From NCBI GenBank assembly GCA_023374045.1, contig CM041782.1:246851882-246915881 (forward strand): a DNA stretch of 64,000 bases, in the 5' to 3' direction. Source of the stretch: Limonium bicolor. Taxonomy: Eukaryota; Streptophyta; Magnoliopsida; Caryophyllales; Plumbaginaceae. Positions 9,691 to 20,328 of this stretch are shown one piece after another. The notes beneath the pieces are model-generated. The model did no database searches, was not told the origin of the DNA, and saw only the letters and a program-made list of their open reading frames with translations. Position 1 is the first letter of the stretch, and each line of letters opens with the position of its first letter. The translations under genes and the position numbers were made by a program.

Positions 9691-11362
9691 TGATAAGTGT
9701 CCAAATGAGCATGATTTATAGGTGTATTTCATATATAATATTAGCACTTTTCTTGCTCATTTCTCCACTTCGGTTAGTTTTCCTCTAGTTTTTGTTTTAT
9801 TGTTTACCTCACAAAATTATTGGTTTAACATGAGGAAAACCAATCCGGGAGTGAAGTAGACGAAGAGACGAACGCATAGACGCAAACGGCTCAGAAAACA
9901 AAGTCCAAACGAAGAATGTAGAGCAAGTCGAACTTCGTAGAAGAAAATAGGTAGACACATGCACACAGGACGTGAGACAATGCATGCAACCGCTTCAATC
10001 TTAGGCGGTCTGGGAGGCGGACGACTCAGTGGAGTCTGCATGATATTGAGGCGGACGCAAGAGAGGACAGTTAGGCGGACAAGGAACGTACAACGCATGA
10101 ATTAAACAGGATACAACCGCATGGCATTTGGGCGGTAGTGAAGGCAGACGGCAAGAGAAGTCCGCATGCTTCAGAGGCGGACATGGAGGCGGACAGCAGC
10201 AGTTAGTCAGTCGCGCCAGTTTTCTTCTTCACGTCGACTTCATCCGTCGACTTGTCTTCGCCGACTTCTGCAACTCGTCCACTCGTCCACTGTCTGCAAT
10301 TATCCATCTACTCTGCACACGTTCTGTCCCCTGCAATAAATGATCAATCAGTCTGCAAATCTTATCCAGCTTCTTCCACCGCCTCAATCAACTTGCTCAC
10401 GCGTCTGCCTATCTTCATTTACTCCTCTTCCTTTCCCTATATAAACCAACGAGCCTTCTGCTCAAACACACACATCCACGACCCAACATACCACATACCA
10501 CACACGTCCATCCCATTTCTCTTCTTCCGCCTTCTCCATTTTATTTATTTTACATTCCATCGTATCCACCTCTAGCCCTACGTATACAAAATAGCAGAGC
10601 GAGCTGGAGTGATTACGGATGATTTCTATTACTCTTGTCTCTGTTTATCTATTTAATATGTTAGGCTAGTTACGTATACTCTGGGAATGGTTATTATGTG
10701 TTTGTATTCATTATGCATTATTTTTACTAGTTTATTTAAATACAGTTTGTTACGTTTTAAAGGTTATCTCGCACCTTTTTAATAAATGTCATGAGTTTAT
10801 TAAATTGCTTTCCTAAGTCTATTTTGATCAGACCGTTGATAAATAGATAGGTTAATTAAGACGTAAAACTGGAGGAAACTTGTTATGATTTAATAAGTTA
10901 GTATTCAGTTGCAAATGTAATTCCTCAACACTCCTCTGCCGTTTGCAGGCTTTTGCTTGAGTTTTCATCGGATCTTGCATTACAGGTGAACGAGTTCTTA
11001 TGAGGCTATGACTTAGTCCTTAAGATAATTACAGGAACCTTGCCAAATTATTAAACCAGTAGAGATAGCTTAATTATGCAGATTATAATAACCTGACCCA
11101 GAGTTCCATTTAATTTATCTGTCAATTTAGTTTATTTTATCTGTCCTTTTTATTTATATTACAAGTCAATTAATCCCCCCTCTTGTGACACGCTTAGGTA
11201 CTATTATATGTATATTAGTCCCACGGTTCGACATCCGGTCGCTTACAATTCGCTATACTACCACGACCGGGATTTGTTTGCAGGCCGACGTTTATTTTGA
11301 GTTTTTAATTTATTTTCTTTTAATTTTACACCAGTTTTACCACTCACGATATAACGTCTGCA
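9691..11362 (+). repeat. LTR of the palindromic element, copy 1
   Basis: Runs from TGATAAGTGTCC to ACGTCTGCA, 1672 bp, bordered by a polypurine tract on the left and, after AAA, the primer site on the right. The reverse complement at 14782-16462 is nearly identical. It contains GC-rich (G)GCGGAC-type repeats around 10010-10200. No gene. Confidence 0.85.
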
Positions 11363-11365
11363 AAA

Positions 11366-11383
11366 TGGCGCCGTTGCCGGGGA
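11366..11383 (+). other. Primer binding site, palindromic element copy 1
   Basis: TGGCGCCGTTGCCGGGGA, the primer site typical of Athila/Tat-type plant elements, three bases after the LTR end. Confidence 0.9.
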
Positions 11384-11593
11384 CTAGTTTATTCTAGTCC
11401 CTAAGCCCCGGATTATTCACTTGTTATATTAGAATATTTTGTTTATATTATTTTGTTTGTTGTTTATATTAATTATCTTTTATATTTTGTTTATATTATT
11501 ATTATGTTTGTTTCTAATTATTTTATTTTCTAATCTGTTTTAGTAGTTTTGTTTTATTTACAAAAAAAAAAAAAAAAAATCTATACGTGGCAA

Positions 11594-12181
11594 ATGGAAC
11601 AGGTGTTCGAAGAAGAGTTTTGTTATTTATACTGCTCCGTATGTGGGGGAGCTCATGATTATGAGGATTGTCTCATATTCCAAGAACAACTCTGGTTAGA
11701 AGATCAACCAGATTACCTGGAGAGACTCGCTCAACAAAAACAGCAACCAAAGAGCGAAATAGTTCATGAGATAGAGCAACACCCCACTACGGATGTAAGT
11801 TATTCTCTTCCCTCTACAATCGCCTACCGCCAGTTTCCATCCTTCTCTGTACTCTATCCAGAAGATGAGGATATTTACATCCTCAAAAATGAAGAGAAGG
11901 AATTGCCATCACCTCCCACCAAAATATCCAAACAAAACGCCACTATCACCTTTAAAGAATTAACTTTCTCTGAAGATGATTTTAATCAGCGTTCTTTCTA
12001 CCAGCCTCACCTACAAAAGGATGATGTTTACATCCTCCAATTTGAGGAAGAAAAATCATCACCACCGGGTCTTCTGTTAGAACTACGTTCCCGGCAGTAC
12101 CTCCTCAAACACCAGATTTTGTGGAGTATTAATTTTCTTATTTTATATGCCGAGGTAACGTTTTGTTTTGATCCAGGATAA
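11594..12181 (+). CDS. 195-aa zinc-knuckle protein of the palindromic element, copy 1
   Basis: An intact 195-codon frame from the ATG at 11594 (a poly-A run precedes it; the longer frame from 11549 has no supported start). Near the N-terminus it has CSVCGGAHDYEDC, a C-x2-C-x3-H-x4-C knuckle resembling the zinc knuckle of Athila/Tat gag (CGGPH type). The rest is acidic and rich in Glu, Pro and Ser, with two similar motifs (DEDIYILKNEEKE, KDDVYILQFEEEK). It has no capsid domain and no pol. It is likely a remnant or miniature gag that could bind RNA. The inverted copy at 13967-14554 differs at about four residues, so the frame has been kept. Confidence 0.6.
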   Translation: MEQVFEEEFCYLYCSVCGGAHDYEDCLIFQEQLWLEDQPDYLERLAQQKQQPKSEIVHEIEQHPTTDVSYSLPSTIAYRQFPSFSVLYPEDEDIYILKNEEKELPSPPTKISKQNATITFKELTFSEDDFNQRSFYQPHLQKDDVYILQFEEEKSSPPGLLLELRSRQYLLKHQILWSINFLILYAEVTFCFDPG

Positions 12182-12648
12182 CGAAGCAGGCGTCTAGCCA
12201 AAGACGTTAAAGAAGGGAAGCTTCCCGAAAGGCAACCAGGGTGTATTTTTATTTTATTTACTTTATTGCTCTTTTTAATTTTCAGGTTCTCTTTAAATTT
12301 TATTTTTGCTAACTTTTAACTCCGTTTATAGTATGGTTGCTTCTAGTGTCTTATGCAGGTGCACCTTCATATCCACACCGCAACCAAGCTACGCTACTTG
12401 AGGCTGAAGCTCAAGTGTGGGGGAACTCCTTTAACGACAAGCAAAAATAATATCAGGGGAGTATCATTTCCTTTAATTTTGCTTTTATTTAAATAAAAAC
12501 TGCAGAGGAGCGTTTATGTGCTTAAATGTTTAATTGTGACCTTTGTGTTATCTCTGTTTTATCTACTTACCGAAAAGGTCTTCTGAAACCTTCCCTTGTT
12601 TTTCTGGTGAACAATGAGGATATTGTTCAATTTAAGTGTGGGGGAGTG

Positions 12649-13339
12649 TGCCCTTTTCGGTGACATTTTGTGCTTAAATGTTTAATCTCTCTCCTTATCA
12701 TGCGTTTGTCCAATTCAAATATTATGGACCCTTTATATGTGGGTTGTTCTCTTTAAGAATAAATATTGTTATGAATTGTAGGATAAATGGTACAAATTTT
12801 AAAATTTTGATTACTTTTGAGGAGCATTTTATATGCGGTGTGACCAAATAATCTGCAAATGGTTGGATTTTATTGCTCAGGGTTTCTTTCTGTCTTCTCT
12901 CTTAGGGATTTCTAAGGGGTGCTTCTCTGTTGAAAAAAAAAGAAAGAAAGAAAAATACAAAATAATAAGGGACTTGCGAGACACCATTGGTAACCAACAA
13001 AAGAGAGTTGAGTGTTCTTAAATACAAAGGCGTGATGCTTACATTTTCTCATCCCTTATGCAAAAGTGAAACAAATACATGAATCTATTTTTCCTTTTGT
13101 TTTCTCCTAAATGCCCATTCTTGAGAGAAGTTGGCCATGGTAAAAGTTCTCAGAGTCACACAAAAGAAACATTGAAGTACCTTAGATCATACCCCGAAAC
13201 TCTATATTTTATTTTTGCCCTGAGCACACCTATGCCACCAGCAGTTAATTTTTCACACTCCTCAATAAGTTTAAAGATCATGTTTATCCTACCCTTCATA
13301 ATAATATTTGTTAGTATTGAGCATTCCCTACTTACTTGG
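12649..13339 (+). repeat. Segment X copy 2
   Basis: Direct repeat of the first ~690 bp of 8953-9690. It stops abruptly at CTTACTTGG (13339), where the sequence folds back: from about 13347 it reads as the reverse complement of 12803 and upstream. It lacks the polypurine tail present in copy 1. Confidence 0.75.
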
Positions 13340-13966
13340 TTGTGCTTAAAATTTGTACCATTTATCCTACAATTCATAACAATATTTATTCTTAAAGAGA
13401 ACAACCCACATATAAAGGGTCCATAATATTTGAATTGGACAAACGCATGATAAGGAGAGAGATTAAACATTTAAGCACAAAATGTCACCGAAAAGGGCAC
13501 ACTCCCCCACACTTAAATTGAACAATATCCTCATTGTTCACCAGAAAAACAAGGGAAGGTTTCAGAAGACCTTTTCGGTAAGTAGATAAAACAGAGATAA
13601 CACAAAGGTCACAATTAAACATTTAAGCACATAAACGCTCCTCTGCAGTTTTTATTTAAATAAAAGCAAAATTAAAGGAACTGGTACTCCCCTGATATTA
13701 TTTTTGCTTGTCGTTAAAGGAGTTCCCCCACACTTGAGCTTCAGCCTCAAGTAGCGTAGCTTGGTTGCGGTGTGGATATGAAGGTGCACCTGCATAAGAC
13801 ACTAGAAGCAACCATACTATAAACGGAGTTAAAAGTTAGCAAAAATAAAATTTAAAGAGAACCTGAAAATTAAAAAGAGCAATAAAGTAAATAAAATAAA
13901 AATACACCCGGGTTGCCTCCCGGGAAGCTGCCCTTCTTTAACGTCTTTGGCTAGACGCCTGCTTCG

Positions 13967-14554
13967 TTATCCTGGATCAAAACAAAACGTTACCTCGGCA
14001 TATAAAATAAGAAAATTAATACTCCACAAAATCTGGTGTTTGAGGAGGTACTGCCGGGAGCGTAGTTCTAACAGAAGACCCAGTGGTGATGATTTTTCTT
14101 CCTCAAGTTGGAGGATGTAAACATCATCCTTTTGTAGGTGAGGCTGGTAGAAAGAACGCTGATTAAAATCATCTTCAGAGAAAGTTAATTCTTTAAAGGT
14201 GATTGTGGCGTTTTGTTTGGATATTTTGGTGGGAGGTGATGGCAATTCCTTCTCTTCATTTTCGAGGATGTAAATATCCTCATCTTCTGGATAGAGTACA
14301 GAGAAGGATGGAAACTGGCGGTAGGCGATTGTAGAGGGAAGAGAATAACTTACATCCGTAGTGGGGTGTTGCTCTATCTCATGAACTATTTCGCTCTTTG
14401 GTTGCTGTTTTTGTTGAGCGAGTCTCTCCAGGTAATCTGGTTGATCTTCTAACCAGAGTTGTTCTTGGAATATGAGACAATCCTCATAATCATGAGCTCC
14501 CCCACATACGGAGCAGTATAAATAACAAAACTCGTCTTCGAACACCTGTTCCAT
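13967..14554 (-). CDS. 195-aa zinc-knuckle protein of the palindromic element, copy 2
   Basis: Inverted copy of the frame at 11594-12181, same length and same ATG context (GGCAA-ATG). The knuckle CSVCGGAHDYEDC is unchanged. The visible differences are conservative or single (Glu/Asp at residue 7, Lys/Glu, Phe/Leu and Pro/Leu further on). That neither copy has a stop or frameshift suggests recent duplication, or that the frame mattered shortly before insertion. Confidence 0.6.
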   Translation of the reverse strand: MEQVFEDEFCYLYCSVCGGAHDYEDCLIFQEQLWLEDQPDYLERLAQQKQQPKSEIVHEIEQHPTTDVSYSLPSTIAYRQFPSFSVLYPEDEDIYILENEEKELPSPPTKISKQNATITFKELTFSEDDFNQRSFYQPHLQKDDVYILQLEEEKSSPLGLLLELRSRQYLLKHQILWSINFLILYAEVTFCFDPG

Positions 14555-14760
14555 TTGCCACGTATAGATTTTTTTTTTGTTTTTGTAAATAAAACAAAAC
14601 TACTAAAACAGATTAGAAAATAAAATAATTAGAAACAAACATAATAATATATAACAAAATATAAAAGATAATTAATATAAACAACAAACAAAATAATATA
14701 AACAAAACATTCTAATATAACAAGTGAATAATCCGGGGCTTAGGGACTAGAATAAACTAG

Positions 14761-14778
14761 TCCCCGGCAACGGCGCCA
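14761..14778 (-). other. Primer binding site, palindromic element copy 2
   Basis: Reverse complement of the Athila/Tat primer site, three bases from the inverted LTR edge at 14782. Confidence 0.9.
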
Positions 14779-14781
14779 TTT

Positions 14782-16462
14782 TGCAGACGTTATATCGTGA
14801 GTGGTTAAACTGGTGTAAAACTAAAAGAAAAGAAATTAAAAACTCAAAATAAACGTCGGGCTACAAACAAATCCCGGTCGTGGTAGTATAGCGAATTGTA
14901 AGCGACCGGATGTCGAACCGTGGGACTAATATACATATAATAGTACCTAAGCGTGTCACAAGAGGGGGGATTAATTGACTTGTAATAAATAAAAAGGACA
15001 GATAAAATAAACTAAATTGACAGATAAATTAAATGGAACTCTGGGTCAGGTTATTATAATCTGCATAATTAAGCTATCTCTACTAGTTTAATAATTTGGC
15101 AAGGTTCCTGTAATTATCTTAAGGACTAAGTCATAGCCTCATAAGAACTCGTTCACCTGTAATGCAAGGTCCGATGAAAACTAAAGCAAAAGCCTGCAAA
15201 TGGCAGAGGAGTGTTGAGGAATTACATTGCAACTGAATACTAACTTATTAAATCATAACAAGTTTCCTCCAGTTTTACGTCTTAATTAACCTATCTATTT
15301 ATCACCGGTCTGATCAAAATAGACTTAGGAAAGCAATTTAATAAACTCATGACATTTATTAAAAAGGTGCGAGATAACCTTTAAAACATAACAAACTGTA
15401 TTTAAATAAACCAGTAAAAATAATGCATAATTAATACAAACACATAATAACCATTCCCAGAGTATACGTAACTAGCCTAACATATTAAATAGATAAACAG
15501 AGACAAGAGTAATAGAAATCATCCGTAATCACTCCAGCTCACTCTGCTATTTTGTATACGTAGGGCTAGAGGTGGATACGATGGAATGTAAAATAAATAA
15601 AATGGAGAAGGCGGAAGAAGAGAAATGGGATGGACGTGTGTGGTATGTGGTATGTTGGGTCGTGGATGTGTGTGTTTGAGCAGAAGGCTCGTTGGTTTAT
15701 ATAGGGAAAGGAAGAGGAGTAAATGAAGATAGGCAGACGCGTGAGCAAGTTGATTGAGGCGGTGGAAGAAGCTGGATAAGATTTGCAGACTGATTGATCA
15801 TTTATTGCAGGGGACAAAACGTGTGCAGAGTAGATGAATAATTGCAGACAGTGGACGAGTGGACGAGTTGCAGAAGTCGGCGAAGACAAGTCGACGGACG
15901 AAGTCGACGCGAAGAAGAAAACTGGCGCGACTGACTAACTGCTGCTGTCCGCCTCCATGTCCGCCTCTGAAGCATGCGGACCTCTCTTGCCGTCCGCCTT
16001 CACTACCGCCCAAATGCCATGCGGTTGTATCCTGTTTAATTCATGCGTTGTACGTTCCTTGTCCGCCTAACTGTCCTCTCTTGCGTCCGCCTCAATATCA
16101 TGCGGAGTCCACTGAGTCATCCGCCTCCCAGACCGCCTAAGATTGAAGCGGTTGCATGCATTGTCTCACGTCCTGTGTGCATGCGTTTTGCATGTGTCTA
16201 CCTATTTTCTTCTACGAAGTTCGACTTGCTCTACATTCTTCGTTTGGACTCTGTTTTCTGAGCCGTTTGCGTGTATGCGTTCGTCTCTTTGTCTACTTCA
16301 CTCTCAGCTTGGTTTTCCTCATGTTTAAACCAATAAAATTGTGAGATAAACAATAAAACAAAAACTAGAGGAAAACTAACCGAAGTGGAGAAATGAGCAA
16401 GAAAAGTGTTAATATTATATATGAAATACACTTATAAATCATGCTCATTTGGACACTTATCA
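14782..16462 (-). repeat. LTR of the palindromic element, copy 2
   Basis: 1681 bp, inverted relative to 9691-11362 and nearly identical. Its outer end (plus strand ...GGACACTTATCA) is a proper LTR terminus and forms the right edge of the insertion. Confidence 0.85.
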
Positions 16463-17779
16463 GGGAGCACAAGTGCAACCCTTATTCAAAATAAAAGTCA
16501 CACCTAAGTCTACCCACTCCTACTCTCCGGGTGACTCTTCATGGGCCGCTTACCTGCAAAAGTAAAAACAGCCCCCAAAGGGGGTCAGCAAGAATGCTGG
16601 TACGACCCTCTCATGGCCCCCAAGCTAACGGAGCTACGACGACTAATTGTTGATATCATGGAAGTTGATTAGAATCACAATCAAAATATGAAGTGCAATA
16701 AAACAACAATCCACAAATGAACAACTTAAAGCGTTCTCTTAGTAAGTGAGTTAGTAAGTAAACTCCTTAAGTTCCAACTCCTCTTTTCCTCAGTCCATCT
16801 AAACTTACCTCAGTCTTAGCCTTATCTTAATCTTAGTATATAAACCGTTCTTTAAATAGAAATGGTCGTATCTTATCTCAGTGTTTATTTTGTCGGGTCA
16901 AAAGAAACCCTAGCCAATGAGCTATTAACTCCATTGGTTGAATAAACAACTTATCTTATAATTTAGGATTTAGGTGATCCTACCGCACCATCTTAATGCC
17001 TCCTACTTTGGACTGGAAATCCAACGTAGCTGAGCCGACGTTCGACTCTTGCCAACAAGTCCAAAGATAAGTCCTTAAGCGGAAGTCGGATTGATTCAGA
17101 TACCGACCCCCCTTCCCTTAGCATGCAGGACTGGACTGGAATCAGTCACGGGTTCCTCACTCCCCCCTTAAGTTCCAGTTAGTGAAAATCTTACAAACCA
17201 TGTGTTAGTTAAACCTTAACAGGTATTAACCAATTGTTACCAATATATAATTCCTCTCCTTAATTCAATAGGTACTAAGCTTAGTTAGTAGCTAACCTCA
17301 AGTCTCATGGGTTAGTGTAAAGAAAACACACACACACAACGAGAGCAATAAAAACCGGTTGCATGCTTTATCATATCTTAGTCATAGCAAATAAACAGAT
17401 AGCACACAAGCCGAGGGACACCTCGTTAGCAAGCAGGCCACAAGAAAGACTATACCGTTCACCGTCGGTGGTCGTTTGTTTAATCTCCTTCCGGGTCCCA
17501 ATTCACAAGTCCTAAAACATTCATTCAGTTTTAGGTTATTAGTTACTTAACTCATCCCATCTTACTTAACTTGCTTAACCACTAGTGTTTACCCACTAAA
17601 AATCACTAAGTCCTTACAGTTTAACCTTAACCTCAAAAGTCACTTACTTCTAATTATTTCTTAAGCTTGTTTATGCTGCTAATGACCATTACATGTCATT
17701 AATTAGTCCTAACAATCTTATAATATTATTACCAAACAAGTCCCAACCTTAAAACCCCATTTTCAACATTCTGTAGCTT

Positions 17780-17970
17780 TTTTTGATAGGTCCGGGTTTG
17801 TGTCTGAGGATGTAAACCCGGACCAATACATCGCATAAGTCTCTGGACAGTTTTGTGACTGGTCCGGGTTTGTGTACTTAGATGTAAACCTGGACCATGT
17901 CACGGAATTACTCTCTGGACAGTTTTTGATGTGGTCCGGGTTTATGTACTTGGTTACAAACCCGGACCAA
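17780..17970. repeat. Hairpin minisatellite in LTR-B
   Basis: Three ~75-bp units, each with GGTCCGGGTTTGTGT and a later complementary AAACCCGGACCA, able to fold into hairpins. Positionally equivalent to the arrays at 281-680, 21955-22130 and 35705-36035, but with a different sequence. Confidence 0.7.
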
Positions 17971-19029
17971 GGCTAGACTTGTTTAGAAATACAATTTTTG
18001 ACTTCTTTTGAACCTCAAATCTTGCCCAATCTTTTCCTAACCTTTCCATAAGTATCCTAGCATGTTTTAACATCATTTTAGCACCTTAAAATCCTCCTAA
18101 TCCATCCACCATCTCATACCTAATTCCTTGATCATTCACTCAAGTTATTAAAAAAATTCCTAATACTTATGCTTAGTTTCCTACATTTCTAACATGTAAA
18201 CTTGCCTAAAACCTCAACTAACCAAAGTGTTTCTCCATAAGCATTATCACCACTCCTAAATCTTTACTACTCATTCCCATTTCCTTTACGCAAACTTCTA
18301 AACTCCCTCAAGCTTACACTTAGATTTTCACAAGGCATTATTCTTCATTTGTTTATCAATACTTGCACAAGACTTAATCAAACTCCCACTATAACCCTAG
18401 AACATCAAACTCACTGATTTAACTCTAATTCCTTTAAGACAACTCCTAAGTCCTTTAAACACTCAAGAACACTCTAGTTCACTTACTTTCACCAATTTAA
18501 GCCTTAAGAATTCCTAGTATCTTCTAGGTCATCAAACATCATTTACACACCTTAAACTCTTGTTTTCTCTCCAAATTTTGACATGGCTTCTTTAGTATAT
18601 TTATACATCCAAACACTTGGTTCTTACCATTTAACAATCTTGAACACCCAAATTCTTTCCACACATTCTTAACACTCAATTTACACCAAAACTACACTAC
18701 ATCACAATATAGTGCATAAACTTAAATTGCTTGGCACTTAGGCCCTTAAATGACATAAAGCTTAACCACTAAATTTCCACATATATTATCCTTTGACCTG
18801 CAAATACACACAACAAGGATCCCATTGAAATATAAATGCTCTTGTAATTCACCTTTTTAATTGTCTAACTATCTCATTTCCCTTTTGCTCTTTAATCACA
18901 AGTTCTCAAATATAATCATTGTTTCTCATAAGTTATATATAGCTCTTTTCTTATGTAAACTCTAAGATAAGCTTATCATATATCTAGATCCCATTCCCTT
19001 AAACAATAAAACACCTTAAGGTAAGCAAT

Positions 19030-19398
19030 TTACCTTGTTCTTTTATAAGCTTCACCAACTTTCTTACTTAGGATTTTCCTTGCACAATCTCGGCCACCAA
19101 ACAAATTCTCCTTGCCAATGTTCTAATCAATATCTAATGACTCTAATGAGTGCTAGACAATACACTAACCTTAAGGAGCAAACCCTAGGTCAAAAATGTG
19201 TTTTAAGGTATTAAAATGAGTATTTTACCTTAAAGTCTTAAGGTAGGCTTGGATATGAATCAATAAGGACCTCCTCTAGCCCTTGGAGAATAGAAAACAA
19301 TCTAGAACAAGGCATAAAAATGAAGCCCCATGAGTTGAAACTTTCGGGCATGTGAAAAAATGATGGAAACCTGGTTTTTCTTACATATTCTTTACCTT
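19030..19398 (-). promoter_or_regulatory. Triple donor-like cluster in LTR-B
   Basis: Minus-strand AAGGTAA at 19398-19392, 19231-19225 and 19036-19030, spacings 167 and 195 bp. LTR-C has the same spacing, and subfamily A LTRs have nearly the same. Confidence 0.4.
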
Positions 19399-20328
19399 AA
19401 GAGAATGGAGAAGCTAATGCACCCTCCAAGCTTATTTTTCCTCCTTCAATGACGTTTTCCCTTGGCACCAAAATGAATCTTTTGATGTTTTGGAAAGATA
19501 GAAAGAAGGAGCTTGAGCTAACTAAGAGATATTTGTGCTAGGTTTTGATTTTGGAGCTAAAATGAGCAAGATATGGTCAAAGGAAGATGGAGCTAGCATG
19601 GAGGCTGCTCTTACGTGAAGGAAGAAGACAGAGAGCAGGATAAATCGATGAGAAGAAGAAGAAATGAAGAAAGGATGAGAGAGGGTAGCTAAAAGGAAGT
19701 TTTTTCTTAAAAGGTGAATAGTAGTCTACTAACTTTCCCTCTTCTTTTTTCTTAAGTTGCTGTCCCATGTAGTGACTCACCACTACAAAAACGTCCCCCC
19801 TTCCTAAATGAGATATTTATGGTCTTGGTTGACCAATTAATAAGCTTATATTGACTTAATGCTAAATTAGCACTATTTGGTTACTATTCACAAATTAGTG
19901 CACATATTTGTGAAAATTTTGATTTCCCATTGATTTAGACTTCCTAATGTGATACTAATTAGTACACAAGTTAATTAAGAAGTAATCATGGGCATTTAGC
20001 CACATAAACCCCTTTCTAAGACAATTTTTCAAAAATGTGCTTTAAGAGTCCTTAAAGCACAATTTGTGTTTTAACTTGTTTTTGAGCTTGGTTTTCTTTG
20101 GTAACTGATTAAATATGACCATTAGGATGTTACTAAGGTCTAATAATGATATTTGGGTGCTAACCCAAGTTACTCCAAGCTTAGAGCATGTTTTAGCCTA
20201 AATTGCTTTTGGTGTTTCCTTGTGTTTTCTTTGGTTAAAATTGTTTCTTAATATTTTTAAGGCATTATTTAGCCCTCTTATACCTTAGTTTATCATCTAA
20301 ACACCATACCCAGGTTTGGGGTATTTCA

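Larger units (their letters stand above)
8953..16462. mobile_element. Rearranged palindromic non-autonomous Athila/Tat-like element
   Basis: Order: 3' internal segment X (8953-9690), LTR (9691-11362), internal region with a small ORF and a second X (11363-13339), then an inverted copy of internal region and LTR (13347-16462). Both LTR ends carry the Athila/Tat primer site TGGCGCCGTTGCCGGGGA. The right end is a true LTR terminus (TTATCA); the left end (TGCCC) lies inside the internal region. GGGAG flanks both sides (8948-8952 and 16463-16467) like a target duplication, but the internal sequence also contains GGGAGTG, so microhomology is an alternative. No pol is present. Confidence 0.8.
13347..16462 (-). 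repeat. Inverted-repeat arm 2 of the palindromic element
   Basis: Reverse complement of 9691-12803 with only scattered differences. The two arms of about 3.1 kb are separated by a spacer of about 540 bp (12804-13346). It carries its own LTR (14782-16462), primer site (14761-14778) and 195-codon ORF (14554-13967). Confidence 0.85.
1..20328 (-). mobile_element. Element 1: Tekay/Del-like chromovirus carrying an AlkB domain
   Basis: A minus-strand Ty3/gypsy element. Reading the minus strand: a 5' LTR whose end lies next to a primer site complementary to initiator tRNA-Met (8689-8700), gag, an AlkB domain, protease, reverse transcriptase, RNase H, integrase with a chromodomain-like tail, a polypurine tract at 2622-2633, then the 3' LTR, which runs off the window at position 1. 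The internal part is about 6.1 kb. The gene order, the EEATWE chromodomain motif and LTRs above 4 kb fit the Tekay/Del chromovirus clade. The 5' LTR is interrupted by the 8953-16462 insertion. The coding region has several stops and frameshifts, so this copy is not autonomous. Its right end abuts LTR-C about 55 bp into that LTR, so it inserted into LTR-C. Confidence 0.85.
16468..20328 (-). repeat. 5' LTR of element 1, distal part (subfamily B)
   Basis: Continuation of 8706-8952 after the palindromic insertion; ends GGGGTATTTCA at 20328. Combined LTR length is about 4.1 kb. It is collinear with LTR-C (20580-22420 and 43431-45878), including the shared stretch CTCATGGCCCCCAAGCTAAC, the hairpin repeats near 17780-17970 and three TTACCTT motifs. 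The small open frame near 19577-19783 is not recognisable as a protein. No gene. Confidence 0.75.

Noticed and set aside
8948..16467. Reading GGGAG on both sides as proof of a simple single insertion
   Set aside because: The left edge is not an LTR terminus and the element's own sequence contains GGGAGTG at that place, so microhomology could create the match.
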